A DNA stretch of 64,000 nucleotides from Hartmannibacter diazotrophicus (GTDB lineage: Bacteria; Pseudomonadota; Alphaproteobacteria; Rhizobiales; Pleomorphomonadaceae). The notes below the pieces were generated by a model. It ran no database searches, was not told the DNA's origin, and was given only the letters and a program-made list of their open reading frames with translations. Shown here piece by piece: positions 25,918 to 34,868 of this stretch. Both the position numbers and the translations under genes were made by a program. The stretch spans positions 804,550 through 868,549 of the forward strand of contig NZ_LT960614.1 of NCBI RefSeq assembly GCF_900231165.1, read 5' to 3'. The first letter of the stretch is position 1. Each line of letters opens with the position of its first letter.

Positions 25918-25952
25918 TCAACTGAAATTCAACTTAGACACTTTTTTGTTGA
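25918..25952 (-). promoter_or_regulatory. TCAAC-type motif upstream of the AlpA-like gene
   Basis: Coding-strand text GTCAACAAAAAAGTGTCTAA, then GTTGAATTTCAGTTGATTAG, ending about 15 bases before the ATG at 25900. TCAAC and GTTGA form an inverted pair 14 bases apart. This is the first copy of the motif in gene order and the likely control region of the whole minus-strand operon. Confidence 0.55.
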
Positions 25953-25995
25953 CTCGCAAGGTGGCCTATAGCAAATATCGGCGCGTAAGCAACGG

Positions 25996-26072
25996 CCGGG
26001 TGTAGCGCAGTCAGGTAGCGCACGTGTTTTGGGAGCACGGGGTCGCAGGTTCAAATCCCGCCGCCCGGACCA
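25996..26072 (+). tRNA. tRNA-Pro (anticodon TGG), carried by the prophage
   Basis: A 77-base cloverleaf including encoded CCA. The acceptor CCGGGTG pairs with CGCCCGG, the D arm reads GCGCAGTCAGGTAGCGC, the anticodon loop is TTTGGGA giving TGG, and the T arm is GCAGGTTCAAATCCCGC with one weak pair. It lies inside the prophage, on the plus strand, between the AlpA-like gene and a small plus-strand gene. It could be a phage-encoded tRNA or part of an older attachment site, but no recombinase abuts its 3' end. Confidence 0.9.
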
Positions 26073-26093
26073 CTTCACCCTGAGAGGAACGAG

Positions 26094-26285
26094 ATGGAAC
26101 CGAAAGCCGTGTTCAAGTTTGAAATGAATCAGCGCGTGGCGCTCTCGATGAGCGGCGAGTACGGCGTCGTCATTGGCCGCGCGGAATACCTCGACCTCGC
26201 GCCTCAGTATTACATTCGCTATGTCGATGGCACCGACCGACAGGTCCAGGACTGGATCCCTGAAAGCGCCCTGACGGCGCTCTGA
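26094..26285 (+). CDS. Small conserved phage-type protein
   Basis: A 63-residue protein, MEPKAVFKFEMNQRVALSMS, with GAGAGGAACGAG upstream. The text GEYGVVIGRAEYLDLAPQYYIRYVDG, then RQVQDWIPESAL, looks like a small SH3/KOW-like beta barrel, similar in memory to short proteins in other prophages. It is plus-strand, 21 bases after the tRNA-Pro, and ends before a strong terminator hairpin shared with the integrase gene. Function unknown. Confidence 0.7.
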   Translation: MEPKAVFKFEMNQRVALSMSGEYGVVIGRAEYLDLAPQYYIRYVDGTDRQVQDWIPESALTAL

Positions 26286-26309
26286 ACGGACCAGTATCTG
26301 AACCGCACA

Positions 26310-26344
26310 AAGGCGGGAAGCTACGTCAGGACGCTTCCCGCCTT
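26310..26344. terminator. Bidirectional intrinsic terminator
   Basis: A perfect 12-bp stem, AAGGCGGGAAGC with GCTTCCCGCCTT, around an 11-base loop, flanked by short A and T runs on the two sides. It lies between the convergent ends of the small plus-strand gene and the integrase. The integrase stop codon (26321-26323) is at the loop, so its last codons are part of the hairpin. Confidence 0.8.
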
Positions 26345-27520
26345 TAACGTGTCCACAATGTCAGCCCAGGCCTGCATCAGCTTCTTGCGCTCGTCCCAGT
26401 ATCTTGCCCGATTGTAAATCCCGCGCACACTGCCATCCTTGTGGGCGAGGGCCGTCTCAATCAGTTCCGCATCGAAGCCGCGCTCGTTGAGTATAGTCGA
26501 AAATGACGAGCGAAAACCGTGCGCCGTGTGCTCTGTTTTCAGATACCCCATTCGGCGCAACGCCGCGTTCATTGAATTTTCGCTAAGGGGTGTTGTGTTT
26601 GAGCGAATCGACGGGAAGACCAGGTCGGTGTCGAAGGCGATTTCACGCGCCTGTTTGAGGACCGCGATTGCCTGCTCGCTCAGGGCAACCTGATGTTCTT
26701 TTCGCATCTTCATCCGCTCGGCCGGCACGGACCAGAGCGCCTTTTCACAGTCAATCTCCGTCCATGTCGCATGCCGGACCTCTCCCGGCCGGGCCGCAGT
26801 CAGTGCCGTGAACATCATTGCAAGGCGTAGGGTCGGCCACCCGTCATATTCGTCCACGGCCCGGATGAGTCCACCAAACTTAGTCTCATCGGTTACCGCG
26901 GCGTGACTGACCACCCTTGGCCGCTTTGTAGCGCCGACAAGAAAGGACGCCGGATCCATGTCAGCGCGAAGGGTCACGATCGCCAGCCGAAAGACTTTGC
27001 TGATCACCGCTCGAAGGCGTAGCGCTGTCTCGAGTCGACCCGAGTTTTCGCATCGCTTGATCTCATCGAGAATATGCCTGGCAGTGATGGATTTGATCGG
27101 TCGAGACAAAAAGCCCCTGGAGGGAAGCTTCTTCAGCAGCCACTCGTTCTTGGTCAAGGTCGCGTTCGCGACCCCCTCATCCCGCATGCGCTGGAGGTAT
27201 TCGTCGGCCAGTTTTTCGAACGTATGCTCTGCCCCGTCGAGGTTTGCACCACGCTCGCTTTGCCGCTTCTCGCTCGGATCGCGCCCCTGCGCCAAGGTCT
27301 TTCGGACCTCGACCAACTCGCTTCTTGCGGTCGCAAGGCTCACGGCCGGATACACCCCCAGGCCGATCGTCTTGCGCTTTCCGCCGTATCGGTAATCGAA
27401 GCGCCAGGCTTTCGCGCCGTTGGTTTTGACGAGCAGATAGAGCCCATCCCGATCAGCCATCTTGTAGGGCTTTTCTTTGGCAGCGGCCTTACGCACGGCC
27501 ATTTCAGAAAGTCCGCTCAT
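26321..27520 (-). CDS. Tyrosine integrase, P4 type (DUF4102 arm domain)
   Basis: A 399-residue site-specific recombinase. Residues about 5-90 are the P4-type arm-binding domain (YKMADRDGLYLLVKTNGAKAW, KTIGLGVYPAVSLATAR). The catalytic domain shows the first arginine in TAARPGEVRHATW, the HxxR box in TAHGFRSSFSTIL, and the tyrosine region GIYNRARYWDERKKLMQ. It reads away from tRNA-Phe and its start lies 175 bases from the tRNA CCA end, the standard position for a phage integrated into a tRNA 3' end. It should insert and excise the prophage. Confidence 0.95.
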   Translation of the reverse strand: MSGLSEMAVRKAAAKEKPYKMADRDGLYLLVKTNGAKAWRFDYRYGGKRKTIGLGVYPAVSLATARSELVEVRKTLAQGRDPSEKRQSERGANLDGAEHTFEKLADEYLQRMRDEGVANATLTKNEWLLKKLPSRGFLSRPIKSITARHILDEIKRCENSGRLETALRLRAVISKVFRLAIVTLRADMDPASFLVGATKRPRVVSHAAVTDETKFGGLIRAVDEYDGWPTLRLAMMFTALTAARPGEVRHATWTEIDCEKALWSVPAERMKMRKEHQVALSEQAIAVLKQAREIAFDTDLVFPSIRSNTTPLSENSMNAALRRMGYLKTEHTAHGFRSSFSTILNERGFDAELIETALAHKDGSVRGIYNRARYWDERKKLMQAWADIVDTLKAGSVLT

Positions 27521-27571
27521 GACGGTACAGAATGCTCCCCGATTGTTCGGATACCGTCACCCATACCGTCA
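27520..27571 (-). promoter_or_regulatory. TACCGTCA repeats at the integrase start
   Basis: Two direct copies of ATACCGTCA at 27551-27559 and 27563-27571, twelve bases apart, and an inverted copy (TGACGGTA) at 27520-27527 that overlaps the integrase start codon. Such spacing suits recombinase arm sites or an autoregulatory operator. No protein can be assigned. Confidence 0.5.
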
Positions 27572-27612
27572 TTCGGCATGAGATACAGCGATACACAGTG
27601 AGACACTAGTGG

Positions 27613-27661
27613 ACGCAAATTTGCGGCAACCAGATGAAAAATAGCCGGTTTTTCACGGCTA
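27613..27661. repeat. Palindromes in the attachment region next to tRNA-Phe
   Basis: CGCAAATTTGCG at 27613-27624 is a perfect 12-base palindrome. ATAGCCG at 27640-27646 and CGGCTAT at 27655-27661 form a 7-bp hairpin with a T-rich loop. They lie between the integrase start and the tRNA-Phe 3' end, where core and arm-type recombination sites of this end of the prophage should be. The matching attachment site at the other end is outside the window. Confidence 0.4.
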
Positions 27662-27694
27662 TGAAACAACAAGAGATGATCTGATACAGGGGAA

Positions 27695-27770
27695 TGGTGC
27701 CCAGGGGCGGAATCGAACCACCGACACTGCGATTTTCAGTCGCATGCTCTACCAACTGAGCTACCTGGGC
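27695..27770 (-). tRNA. tRNA-Phe (anticodon GAA), prophage integration site
   Basis: A 76-base cloverleaf including CCA. The acceptor GCCCAGG pairs with CCTGGGC, the anticodon loop is CTGAAAA (GAA), and the T loop is TTCGATT. Its 3' end faces the P4-type integrase gene, so it is the probable attB of the prophage. It is also the last gene of the minus-strand housekeeping block with yacG. Confidence 0.95.
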
Positions 27771-28100
27771 GTGACCGTCATGCGGTCGCTTCGGCGAGGG
27801 TCGAACCGTGGTTCGTTGCCGAAGTCGGGGCCTTATAGAGGCTCTGATCGGGCCTGTCCAGTGCCCTTTCGCATTTCCATGAGCCGAGTTGGCTAAAGAG
27901 TGAAAGGGCAGGGGAATTTCGCCAGTCGGCTGCGGGAGTCTACCGGTGCTCGCAGCCGTTTCGGGTTGCCGATCAGGGCCTTGCAGGACGGACGGCGGGA
28001 ATCGCCCGTTGACGCTCGGTCCGGAAAGCAGCGGTCGTTTTCTGGACGGCATAGGCCCCCGGCGAGCCGGCCGTGGACATCGCGGCAGGAGGGCCGGGAA
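27771..28100. other. Gap between tRNA-Phe and yacG
   Basis: No gene found on either strand in these 330 bases. It should hold the tRNA promoter and the end of the yacG transcript; no convincing terminator or promoter is visible. Confidence 0.6.
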
Positions 28101-28328
28101 TCAGGATCGCCCCGTCCCGTCCTGCTTTTCGTCCTTCGGCTCCTCGATGTCGGCCGGGTCGATGTCGTCTTCTTCGACGACGGGCAGGCGGTAGCTGCCG
28201 GCAAGCCAGCGGTGCAGGTCCACCTGATGGCAGCGCTTGGAACAGAAGGGGCTGAAGCCGGGGTCGGTCGGCTCGTTGCAGATCGGGCAACGGGCGACGG
28301 CCTTGGCTCGCGATTGCTGGTCGGCCAT
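28101..28328 (-). CDS. yacG: DNA gyrase inhibitor YacG
   Basis: A 75-residue protein with the four-cysteine zinc motif of YacG: RCPICNEPTDPGFSPFCSKRC (C-x2-C, then C-x3-C), followed by HQVDLHRWLAGSYRLPV and an acidic tail. YacG binds the GyrB domain and blocks gyrase. Its place after maf and before tRNA-Phe is what I expect in Hyphomicrobiales. Confidence 0.92.
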   Translation of the reverse strand: MADQQSRAKAVARCPICNEPTDPGFSPFCSKRCHQVDLHRWLAGSYRLPVVEEDDIDPADIEEPKDEKQDGTGRS

Positions 28329-28367
28329 CTCTGGCTCCCTTGCTGGCGGTGAATGATGGGGCCGGGC

Positions 28368-28997
28368 TCAGTCCCGGATGGCCCACTCGGCCCGGACAGG
28401 GTAGCCCGCGCCGTCGAGAAGCGAGGCCGTCTCGTAGAGCGGCAGGCCAACGACGGACGAGTAGGATCCTGCGATGTTCACGACGAAGGCGCCGGCAAGA
28501 CCCTGGATCGCGTAGCCGCCGGCCTTGCCGCGCCATTCCCCGCTCTTCAGATAGGTCTCGATCTCCGGCGTTGCCAGCCGCTTGAAGCGCACGCGCGTCT
28601 CCACCAGCCGCTCGCGGGTGCCGCGCGGGGTGATGAGGCAGAGGCCGGTGTAGACCCGGTGCGCGCGGCCTGACAGCAGCGCCAGGCAATCGTCCGCCTG
28701 CTCCTCGGTTTCGGCCTTCGGCAGGATGCGGCGTCCGACGGCGACCACCGTGTCGGCGGCAAGCACCAGCGTCGGGCGGGTCTCGCCGTCCGTCTCCAAG
28801 CGCAGGCGCGCGATCTCGGCCTTGGTGCGGGCAAGGCGCGCGGCCAGCTTGCGCGGCGGTTCGGACTTGTCGGGCGTCTCGTCGGCATCGGCCGGCAAGA
28901 GCTTGTCCGGCACGATCCCGATCTGTTCGAGCAGCGCCAGCCGGCGCGGCGAGCCGGAGGCGAGGACCAGATAGGGCATGTCCCTGGTGCCGGTCAC
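28368..28997 (-). CDS. maf: Maf family nucleotide pyrophosphatase
   Basis: A 209-residue Maf-like nucleoside triphosphate pyrophosphatase. Signature blocks are [19 protein letters not shown], the E-rich [36 protein letters not shown] (with the catalytic Asp), [13 protein letters not shown] and [21 protein letters not shown]. The GTG start at 28997 has GGAG upstream; an ATG at 28979 is the alternative. It hydrolyses non-canonical or modified nucleotides. It lies in the infA-maf-yacG string. Confidence 0.92.
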   Translation of the reverse strand: MTGTRDMPYLVLASGSPRRLALLEQIGIVPDKLLPADADETPDKSEPPRKLAARLARTKAEIARLRLETDGETRPTLVLAADTVVAVGRRILPKAETEEQADDCLALLSGRAHRVYTGLCLITPRGTRERLVETRVRFKRLATPEIETYLKSGEWRGKAGGYAIQGLAGAFVVNIAGSYSSVVGLPLYETASLLDGAGYPVRAEWAIRD

Positions 28998-29081
28998 GGG
29001 CGGTCTCCGAAGGTCGGGAATGGCGCTCGGGCGGGCAAGCGAGCCGGTTGCCTGAAGCGGCCGGTTGCTTGAAGCAGCCGG

Positions 29082-29300
29082 TTACTTGAAGCGATAGGTG
29101 ATGCGGCCCTTGGTCAGGTCGTAGGGCGTCATCTCGACGAGCACCTTGTCGCCTGCCAGCACGCGAATGCGGTTCTTGCGCATGCGGCCGGCCGTATGCG
29201 CGATGATTTCGTGCTCGTTTTCCAGCTTCACGCGGAAGGTGGCGTTGGGCAGGAGCTCGGTGACGACACCGGGAAACTCCAGAACCTCTTCTTTGGTCAT
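29082..29300 (-). CDS. infA: Translation initiation factor IF-1
   Basis: A 72-residue S1/OB-fold protein, [20 protein letters not shown], then [21 protein letters not shown] and [13 protein letters not shown], the standard IF-1 sequence and length. It binds the ribosomal A site during initiation. First of the infA-maf-yacG string on the minus strand. Confidence 0.97.
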   Translation of the reverse strand: MTKEEVLEFPGVVTELLPNATFRVKLENEHEIIAHTAGRMRKNRIRVLAGDKVLVEMTPYDLTKGRITYRFK

Positions 29301-29623
29301 GCGTCTTCTCTTGTTGCAGTCCTGTCGAATAAGACAGAAGCCGGCCCGAGGGCGAACCGGCGGTCAGGCAGCCTCGCGGGAGCCTCTTGGGTGGTGTCCG
29401 AGGCGCGGCGATGCTTGGCATGGTCGGGATACGGACAACACAAGACCGACGTGTTCCAGGCGGAACCGTCTCCTGCCTTGATTGGCGCGGAACCTAGCGG
29501 ATCGCGAATGAAAAGAAAACCTCGGTTTTCAACTGCGATATGGGGTTTGCCCGGCAGTATTGAAAGAGTGGGCCTCCGGGCTCCGCTGTAAAGCCGGCAA
29601 AGGGGAGGTGAGGCCTGGCCGGA
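29301..29623. other. Gap upstream of infA
   Basis: No gene seen in these 323 bases. It should hold the infA promoter and the end of the hisD-UPF0262-phosphatase transcript. Confidence 0.6.
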
Positions 29624-30076
29624 TCAGGTCGTTTGCGCGGCTTCCCAGCCGAGCCGTTCCTTGATGCGCCTCGTCAGATTGTCGCGCACGCCCCGATAGG
29701 CGGCAAGTATCTGCTCGCGCGATCCGGCCGTGGCCGAAGGATCGGCCGTCGGCCAGTATTCGACGTCGACGGCATAATAGCGCGTCAGTTCCAGCGCCCG
29801 GTGATGCGCCTCCGGGGCGAGCGTCACCACGAGGTCGAAGTTCATGTCTTCCAGATCCTCGAAGGTGTGCGGCCGGTGCTGGCGAATGTCGATGCCGACC
29901 TCCTCCATCACCTTGACGGCAAACGGATCGACCGACCCGCGCCGGACCCCGGCCGAGCGGACATAGATCTTGCCGGGAAACAGCGAGCGGGCAATGCCCG
30001 CCGCCATCGGCGAGCGCACCGAATTGAGACTGCAGGCAAAGAGTACGGCACCCGGGCGCGCCCCGGCCTCCATCAC
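29624..30076 (-). CDS. Low-molecular-weight phosphatase / arsenate reductase-like protein
   Basis: A 150-residue member of the low-molecular-weight tyrosine phosphatase / ArsC fold. The phosphate loop C-x5-R is at residues 15-21 (CSLNSVRSPM), and the acid region appears as WPTADPSATAGS. It is three bases downstream of the UPF0262 gene, so co-translated. Whether the substrate is a phosphoprotein or arsenate cannot be told; the chromosomal neighbourhood favours a housekeeping phosphatase. Confidence 0.85.
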   Translation of the reverse strand: MMEAGARPGAVLFACSLNSVRSPMAAGIARSLFPGKIYVRSAGVRRGSVDPFAVKVMEEVGIDIRQHRPHTFEDLEDMNFDLVVTLAPEAHHRALELTRYYAVDVEYWPTADPSATAGSREQILAAYRGVRDNLTRRIKERLGWEAAQTT

Positions 30077-30079
30077 TCC

Positions 30080-30577
30080 TTACCCCTTCCAGTGCAGCAC
30101 GCAGAGCAGCGTGAAAAGGCGGCGCGCCGTGTCGAGATCGATGCGGATCTTGCCCTCCAGCCGCTCCATCAGGAGCCGCGAACCTTCGTTGTGCAGGCCC
30201 CGCCGGCCCATGTCGATCGCCTCGATCTTGCTCGGGCTCGCGGTGCGGATCGCCTGGTAGTAGCTGTCGCAGATGAGGAAATAGTCCTTCACCACACGGC
30301 GGAAAGGGGTCAGCGACAGGATATGGGTGACCACCGGTTCGCCGTCCGCGTCGGAAATGTCGAAGACCAGCTTGCGGTCGACGATCGAGAGCTTGAGCTT
30401 GAAGGTGCCCTGCGGCTTGCCGACCGGCTCGAACCGGTTTTCCTCGATCAGGTCATAGATGGCGACGCGCCGCTCATGCTCGATATCCGGTGTCGAGGGG
30501 GCGATCGAGGTTTCGTCGAGGACGACGTCGATCAGCCTTCCATGGCCTTCGTTTCCGACCATGCCGTTTGCTTTCAT
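30080..30577 (-). CDS. UPF0262 family protein
   Basis: A 165-residue conserved protein of alphaproteobacteria, with [57 protein letters not shown] and [16 protein letters not shown], all typical of UPF0262. It lies between hisD and the phosphatase, its usual place. Function unknown. Confidence 0.92.
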   Translation of the reverse strand: MKANGMVGNEGHGRLIDVVLDETSIAPSTPDIEHERRVAIYDLIEENRFEPVGKPQGTFKLKLSIVDRKLVFDISDADGEPVVTHILSLTPFRRVVKDYFLICDSYYQAIRTASPSKIEAIDMGRRGLHNEGSRLLMERLEGKIRIDLDTARRLFTLLCVLHWKG

Positions 30578-30606
30578 GCCAGGCTCCCGCCGCGAAGGTC
30601 AGGGGG

Positions 30607-31899
30607 TCAAAGGTTCAGCCGGATGGCGACCGAGCGCGCGTGTGCGTCAAGGCCTTCGGCTTCAGCGAGCGTGATTGCCGCCGGCCCCAGATGACGCAAC
30701 GCTTCCGGACTGCATTTCAAGATAGACGTTCGTTTCATGAAGTCGAGCACCGACAGGCCCGACGAGAACCGCGCCGAGCGCGCCGTCGGCAGCACGTGGT
30801 TGGAGCCGCCGACATAGTCGCCGATGACCTCCGGCGTATGATGGCCGATGAAGACCGCGCCGGCGTTGCGCACGAAGGGCAGCAGCGCCTCCGGATCGGT
30901 CATGGCCAGCTCCAGATGCTCGGGTGCGATCCGGTTGGCGAGCGGCATGGCGCGCGCCAGATCCTCGACGAGAATGATGGCGCCGTAGTCGCGCCAGCTT
31001 GCACCGGCAACCTCGCCGCGCGGCAGGCGGGCAAGCTGCCGTTCGACGGCGGCCTCGACCGCATCGGCAAGCTCCGCGCTGTCGGTCATCACGATCGACT
31101 GCGCCGCCGTATCGTGCTCGGCCTGCGCCAGAAGGTCGGCGGCGATCCAGTCCGGATTGTTGTCGTGGTCGGCGATGACCAGGACTTCGGACGGCCCCGC
31201 GATCATGTCGATGCCGACCGTGCCGAAGACGCGCCGCTTGGCGGCGGCCACATAGGCGTTGCCGGGGCCGACGATCTTGGCGACCGGACGGATCGTTTCG
31301 GTGCCGTAGGCAAGCGCCGCGACCGCCTGCGCACCGCCGACGCGGTAGATTTCGTCGACGCCGGCAAGCCGCGCCGCGGCGAGCACCAGCGGGTTCAGCT
31401 TGCCGTCCGGCGTCGGCACGACCATGACGAGGCGCTCGACACCCGCGACACGCGCCGGTACCGCATTCATCAGCACGGAGGAGGGGTAGCTTGCCGTGCC
31501 GCCGGGAACGTAGAGGCCGGCCGCCTCGACCGCGGTCCAGATCGAGCCAAGCTCGACGCCAAGAGCGTCCCTGTAGCGGTCGCTGTCCGGCTTCTGGCGG
31601 GCGTGATGGGCCTCGATCCGGTCGCGGGCAAGCTCGAGCGCCGAGAGCGTTGCGGCGGGCACCTCGGCGACGGCAGCGTCGACTTCAGCCTTCGTGATCG
31701 CCAGCGTGTCGGCGGTCACGTCGAAGCGGTCGAAGCGGCGGGTATAGTCGACGAGCGCCGCGTCGCCGCGCGTGCGCACATCCTCGATGATGGCGCGCAC
31801 CGCCTGATCGACGTCTTCGGAGACTTCGCGCTTGGTGGTCAGAAACGCGGCAAAGCGCGCTTCGAAATCGGCGTCCCGGTCGTCAAGGCGTATCGCCAC
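30607..31899 (-). CDS. hisD: Histidinol dehydrogenase
   Basis: A 430-residue HisD. The start is GTG at 31899 (MAIRLDDRDADFEARFAAFL) with GAGGAG upstream. Diagnostic blocks are GLYVPGGTASYPSSVLMNAVPA, GGAQAVAALAYGTETI, KIVGPGNAYVAAAKRRVFGTVGIDM, GPSEVLVIADHDNNPDWIAADLLAQAEHD (zinc ligands) and PEHLELAM. It carries out the last two NAD-dependent oxidations of histidine synthesis. Other his genes are not adjacent. Confidence 0.96.
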   Translation of the reverse strand: MAIRLDDRDADFEARFAAFLTTKREVSEDVDQAVRAIIEDVRTRGDAALVDYTRRFDRFDVTADTLAITKAEVDAAVAEVPAATLSALELARDRIEAHHARQKPDSDRYRDALGVELGSIWTAVEAAGLYVPGGTASYPSSVLMNAVPARVAGVERLVMVVPTPDGKLNPLVLAAARLAGVDEIYRVGGAQAVAALAYGTETIRPVAKIVGPGNAYVAAAKRRVFGTVGIDMIAGPSEVLVIADHDNNPDWIAADLLAQAEHDTAAQSIVMTDSAELADAVEAAVERQLARLPRGEVAGASWRDYGAIILVEDLARAMPLANRIAPEHLELAMTDPEALLPFVRNAGAVFIGHHTPEVIGDYVGGSNHVLPTARSARFSSGLSVLDFMKRTSILKCSPEALRHLGPAAITLAEAEGLDAHARSVAIRLNL

Positions 31900-32064
31900 C
31901 GCTTCTGCTCCTCGCTGCCGCGGGGCTTTGGCCCGCGCTCGATTATGTCGCGTCACGTCTGGCGTGTGACGTTGCGCACCTTTTAGAGCATCGGGCCAAG
32001 AAATGGGAACCGCTTTTGGGACAATTCGAAGCAGCGGCTTTTCGAAACCGGCGGCGAGGCCCGA

Positions 32065-32496
32065 TCATTCCCCATGGGCCGGCTTGTGCGCGGTGCCCCA
32101 GGCAAGGCCGAGGTCGGCAAGGCCCGCCTCGATGCACTCGACATCGAGACGCAGCACGCCGCCGCCCGAAAAGTCGATGAGAACATGTCCGGCCGGCGCG
32201 TCGGTCTCCTCGAAGCGCACGGCCAGCAACTCCAGCACGGCGTCCTTCGCCTCGCGGCGGATGTTCCGGGTGGTGACCTTTTCGACGCGGGCAAAATGCA
32301 GGATGGCGCGCCGGCGCTCGAACTCCTTGCGCTTGCCGCCGGCCTCTTCCCAGACGAAGCGGTTGAGCGCGATGACCATCCGCTTGGACTTCGGCTGCCA
32401 GTCGATATCGCCGACTTTGAGGACGGCGTCCTGCACATGGGCGGAAAGGACCGCGAGGTCTTCGGCATCGAGGGCGGCAAGCTTCAAGGCTGACAT
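32065..32496 (-). CDS. DUF2948 family protein
   Basis: A 143-residue protein, MSALKLAALDAEDLAVLSAH, with ATG at 32496. DAVLKVGDIDWQPKSKRMVIALNRFVWEE and RRRAILHFARVEKVTTRNI fit DUF2948, a conserved alphaproteobacterial family found between murA and hisD. Function unknown. Confidence 0.88.
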   Translation of the reverse strand: MSALKLAALDAEDLAVLSAHVQDAVLKVGDIDWQPKSKRMVIALNRFVWEEAGGKRKEFERRRAILHFARVEKVTTRNIRREAKDAVLELLAVRFEETDAPAGHVLIDFSGGGVLRLDVECIEAGLADLGLAWGTAHKPAHGE

Positions 32497-32640
32497 GGCG
32501 GGAACGAATCCGGAGGGCTCAGGAAGGGAACGCGGAGGCATCCGGCCGAAGATGGCCGGAGCGTGAGTCCGCCTTATACAGGAAGCCACCGGATCAGGAA
32601 AACCGTTCGACGCCGGCGACTGGCCCGTTTCCTTGGCCGG

Positions 32641-33930
32641 TCAGGCCGAAATCCGCTCTACCACCGCGCCGCAGCGGCTGATCTTTTCCTCAAGCCGCTC
32701 AAAACCGCGGTCGAGATGGTAGACGCGCGAGACGGTCGTCTCGCCTTCCGCAGCAAGCCCGGCGATCACCAGCGACACCGAAGCGCGAAGGTCGGTCGCC
32801 ATGACGGGCGCGCCCGTGAGCCGCTCCACGCCCTCGATGGTCGCCTTCTGGCCGTCGAGATGGATATGGGCGCCGAAACGGGCGAGTTCCTGCACGTGCA
32901 TGAAGCGATTCTCGAAGATCGTCTCGGTGATGACGGACGAGCCCTTGGCCTTGGTCATCAGCGCCATGAACTGCGCCTGCAGGTCGGTCGGAAAGCCGGG
33001 GAAGGGCTGTGTCTCGACATCGACCGGAGCAAGGCCGCCGCCGTTGCGCTTGACGCGCAAGCCGCGGTTCGTCTCCTCGATCGTGACACCGACCTGACGG
33101 AGCACGCGGATCGGTTCGTCCAGAAGGTCGGCCTCGGCGCCTTCCAGGAGCACGTCGCCGCCGGTCATCGCAACGGCCATCGCATAGGTGCCGGTCTCGA
33201 TCCGGTCGGAGACGACCCGGTGGCGCGCGCCGCGCAGGCGCTGGACGCCGTCGATCGTGATGGTCGAGGTACCAGCGCCGGAGATCTTCGCGCCCATGGC
33301 GTTGAGGCAGCGGGCAAGGTCGGCGACCTCGGGCTCGCGCGCCGCATTCTCGATCACCGTCTCGCCCTTGGCGAGCGTGGCCGCCATCATGATGGTGTGC
33401 GTCGCGCCGACGGAGACCTTCGGGAAGACGACGCGGTTGCCGACGAGGCCGCCCGGCGCCTCGGCGATCACATAGCCTCTGTCGACGTCGATCTTGGCGC
33501 CGAGCTGTTCGAGGCCGAAGAGGAAGAGGTCGACCGGCCGCGTGCCGATGGCGCAGCCGCCCGGAAGCGACACGCGGGCCTGGTGCATGCGTGCCAGAAG
33601 CGGCCCGATGACCCAGAAGCTTGCCCGCATGCGCGAGACAAGATCATAGGGCGCCGTCGTGTCGACGATCGACCGGGCGGTGAGATTGACGGTCTGGCCG
33701 GTCAGCAGATCCTCGCCGGGGCGCTTGCCGTTGAGCGAATAGTCGACGCCGTGGTTCGTCAGGATGCGGGTCAAAAGGGCGACGTCGGCAAGGCGCGGCA
33801 CGTTCTCCAGCGTCAGCGTCTCGTCGGTCAGTAGGCTCGCGATCATCAGCGGCAGGGCGGCGTTCTTGGCGCCGGAAATGGGAATGACGCCATTGAGTTC
33901 GTTGCCGCCGACGATCCTGATCTTGTCCAT
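32641..33930 (-). CDS. murA: UDP-N-acetylglucosamine 1-carboxyvinyltransferase
   Basis: A 429-residue Mur[24 protein letters not shown] at 33930. Clear blocks are the [13 protein letters not shown] segment (conserved Lys-Asn), [27 protein letters not shown] with the catalytic Cys, and [13 protein letters not shown]. It transfers enolpyruvate to UDP-GlcNAc, the first committed step of peptidoglycan synthesis in the cytoplasm. The Cys predicts fosfomycin sensitivity at the enzyme level. Confidence 0.97.
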   Translation of the reverse strand: MDKIRIVGGNELNGVIPISGAKNAALPLMIASLLTDETLTLENVPRLADVALLTRILTNHGVDYSLNGKRPGEDLLTGQTVNLTARSIVDTTAPYDLVSRMRASFWVIGPLLARMHQARVSLPGGCAIGTRPVDLFLFGLEQLGAKIDVDRGYVIAEAPGGLVGNRVVFPKVSVGATHTIMMAATLAKGETVIENAAREPEVADLARCLNAMGAKISGAGTSTITIDGVQRLRGARHRVVSDRIETGTYAMAVAMTGGDVLLEGAEADLLDEPIRVLRQVGVTIEETNRGLRVKRNGGGLAPVDVETQPFPGFPTDLQAQFMALMTKAKGSSVITETIFENRFMHVQELARFGAHIHLDGQKATIEGVERLTGAPVMATDLRASVSLVIAGLAAEGETTVSRVYHLDRGFERLEEKISRCGAVVERISA

Positions 33931-34233
33931 GCGTGTCTCCTGCCCGCGTCTCAAGCGGGCACCGGCCTTCGCCCGATGTCTCTCTCGGTCCGATGTGTCC
34001 GGAACCCCGTGTCTTCGAGTGAGTCACCCGAATCATCTCTTGAAGGCCATTTTATGCCGAGAGCCGGCAAAATGCCGGATTTGGCGCGGGTCTAGCTCAT
34101 TCGGAGCATTTTCTCAAGAAATCTGCCCGGAAGCGGCCCGGAACGTCATGCGCGGTGAGGCGGATGCCTGATACTCCCCGGCACTCCCCGGCACACACTC
34201 CCTGGCACATCCGCCCGTTCGGGCTGCCCGATA
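33931..34233. other. Gap upstream of murA
   Basis: No gene seen in these 303 bases. It should contain the murA promoter and the end of the small gene at 34234-34449; I see no clear terminator. Confidence 0.6.
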
Positions 34234-34449
34234 TCAGTCGTCGTTCCCGCCGGCTTCGGAATCGCTCGAGCCTGCCTGCAAATCCGCCGGATCGTCGCCT
34301 TCAGCCAGCGCGATCCCGCTGCGCTTGTCGCCGCGCCCGCCGCGCCTGCTGTCGGCCTGTCCCTTGCGACGGCGCAGATTGGCCCTCAGCGCGGCCGCCA
34401 GCCTGTCTTCGCGCGTTTCGTTGCCGTCCTTGGTCCTGTCGTCGGTCAT
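34234..34449 (-). CDS. Small conserved basic/acidic protein
   Basis: A 71-residue protein, MTDDRTKDGNETREDRLAAA, with a strongly basic middle (LRANLRRRKGQADSRRGGRG) and an acidic tail. Short proteins with the LAAALRANLRRRK pattern are common near murA in Hyphomicrobiales. No fold or function known to me. Confidence 0.7.
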   Translation of the reverse strand: MTDDRTKDGNETREDRLAAALRANLRRRKGQADSRRGGRGDKRSGIALAEGDDPADLQAGSSDSEAGGNDD

Positions 34450-34701
34450 GCGTTTCGTCCGGTCGATGTCTCGTTCGCCTGCTCTCTTGTGCCTTGCGAT
34501 GCCAGTCTGCGCCATGCTTGGCAAGATCGTCGCAGGGAATTCGCCGCCAGCCTGTCGAAAACGGCGCGGGAACGCGCGGGCGAACGAAAATCACTGCTCT
34601 TTCGGCTTGCAAGGGACCCGCAGGTATGGCAGTAGAACGCCCGTTCGCGGAACCAACGGTTTCGCCAACCCCTTGGCGTTGCGTTGCACCGCCGGTTCAG
34701 G

Positions 34702-34776
<75 letters not shown>

Positions 34777-34868
34777 GCTTTTCCCGTTACAAATCAAAAA
34801 GCTGTTGCTTTTCAAGCATCTTTGTCCATTTTGATGTTACAAAATGATGTACAAAATGGACCTGTTGG

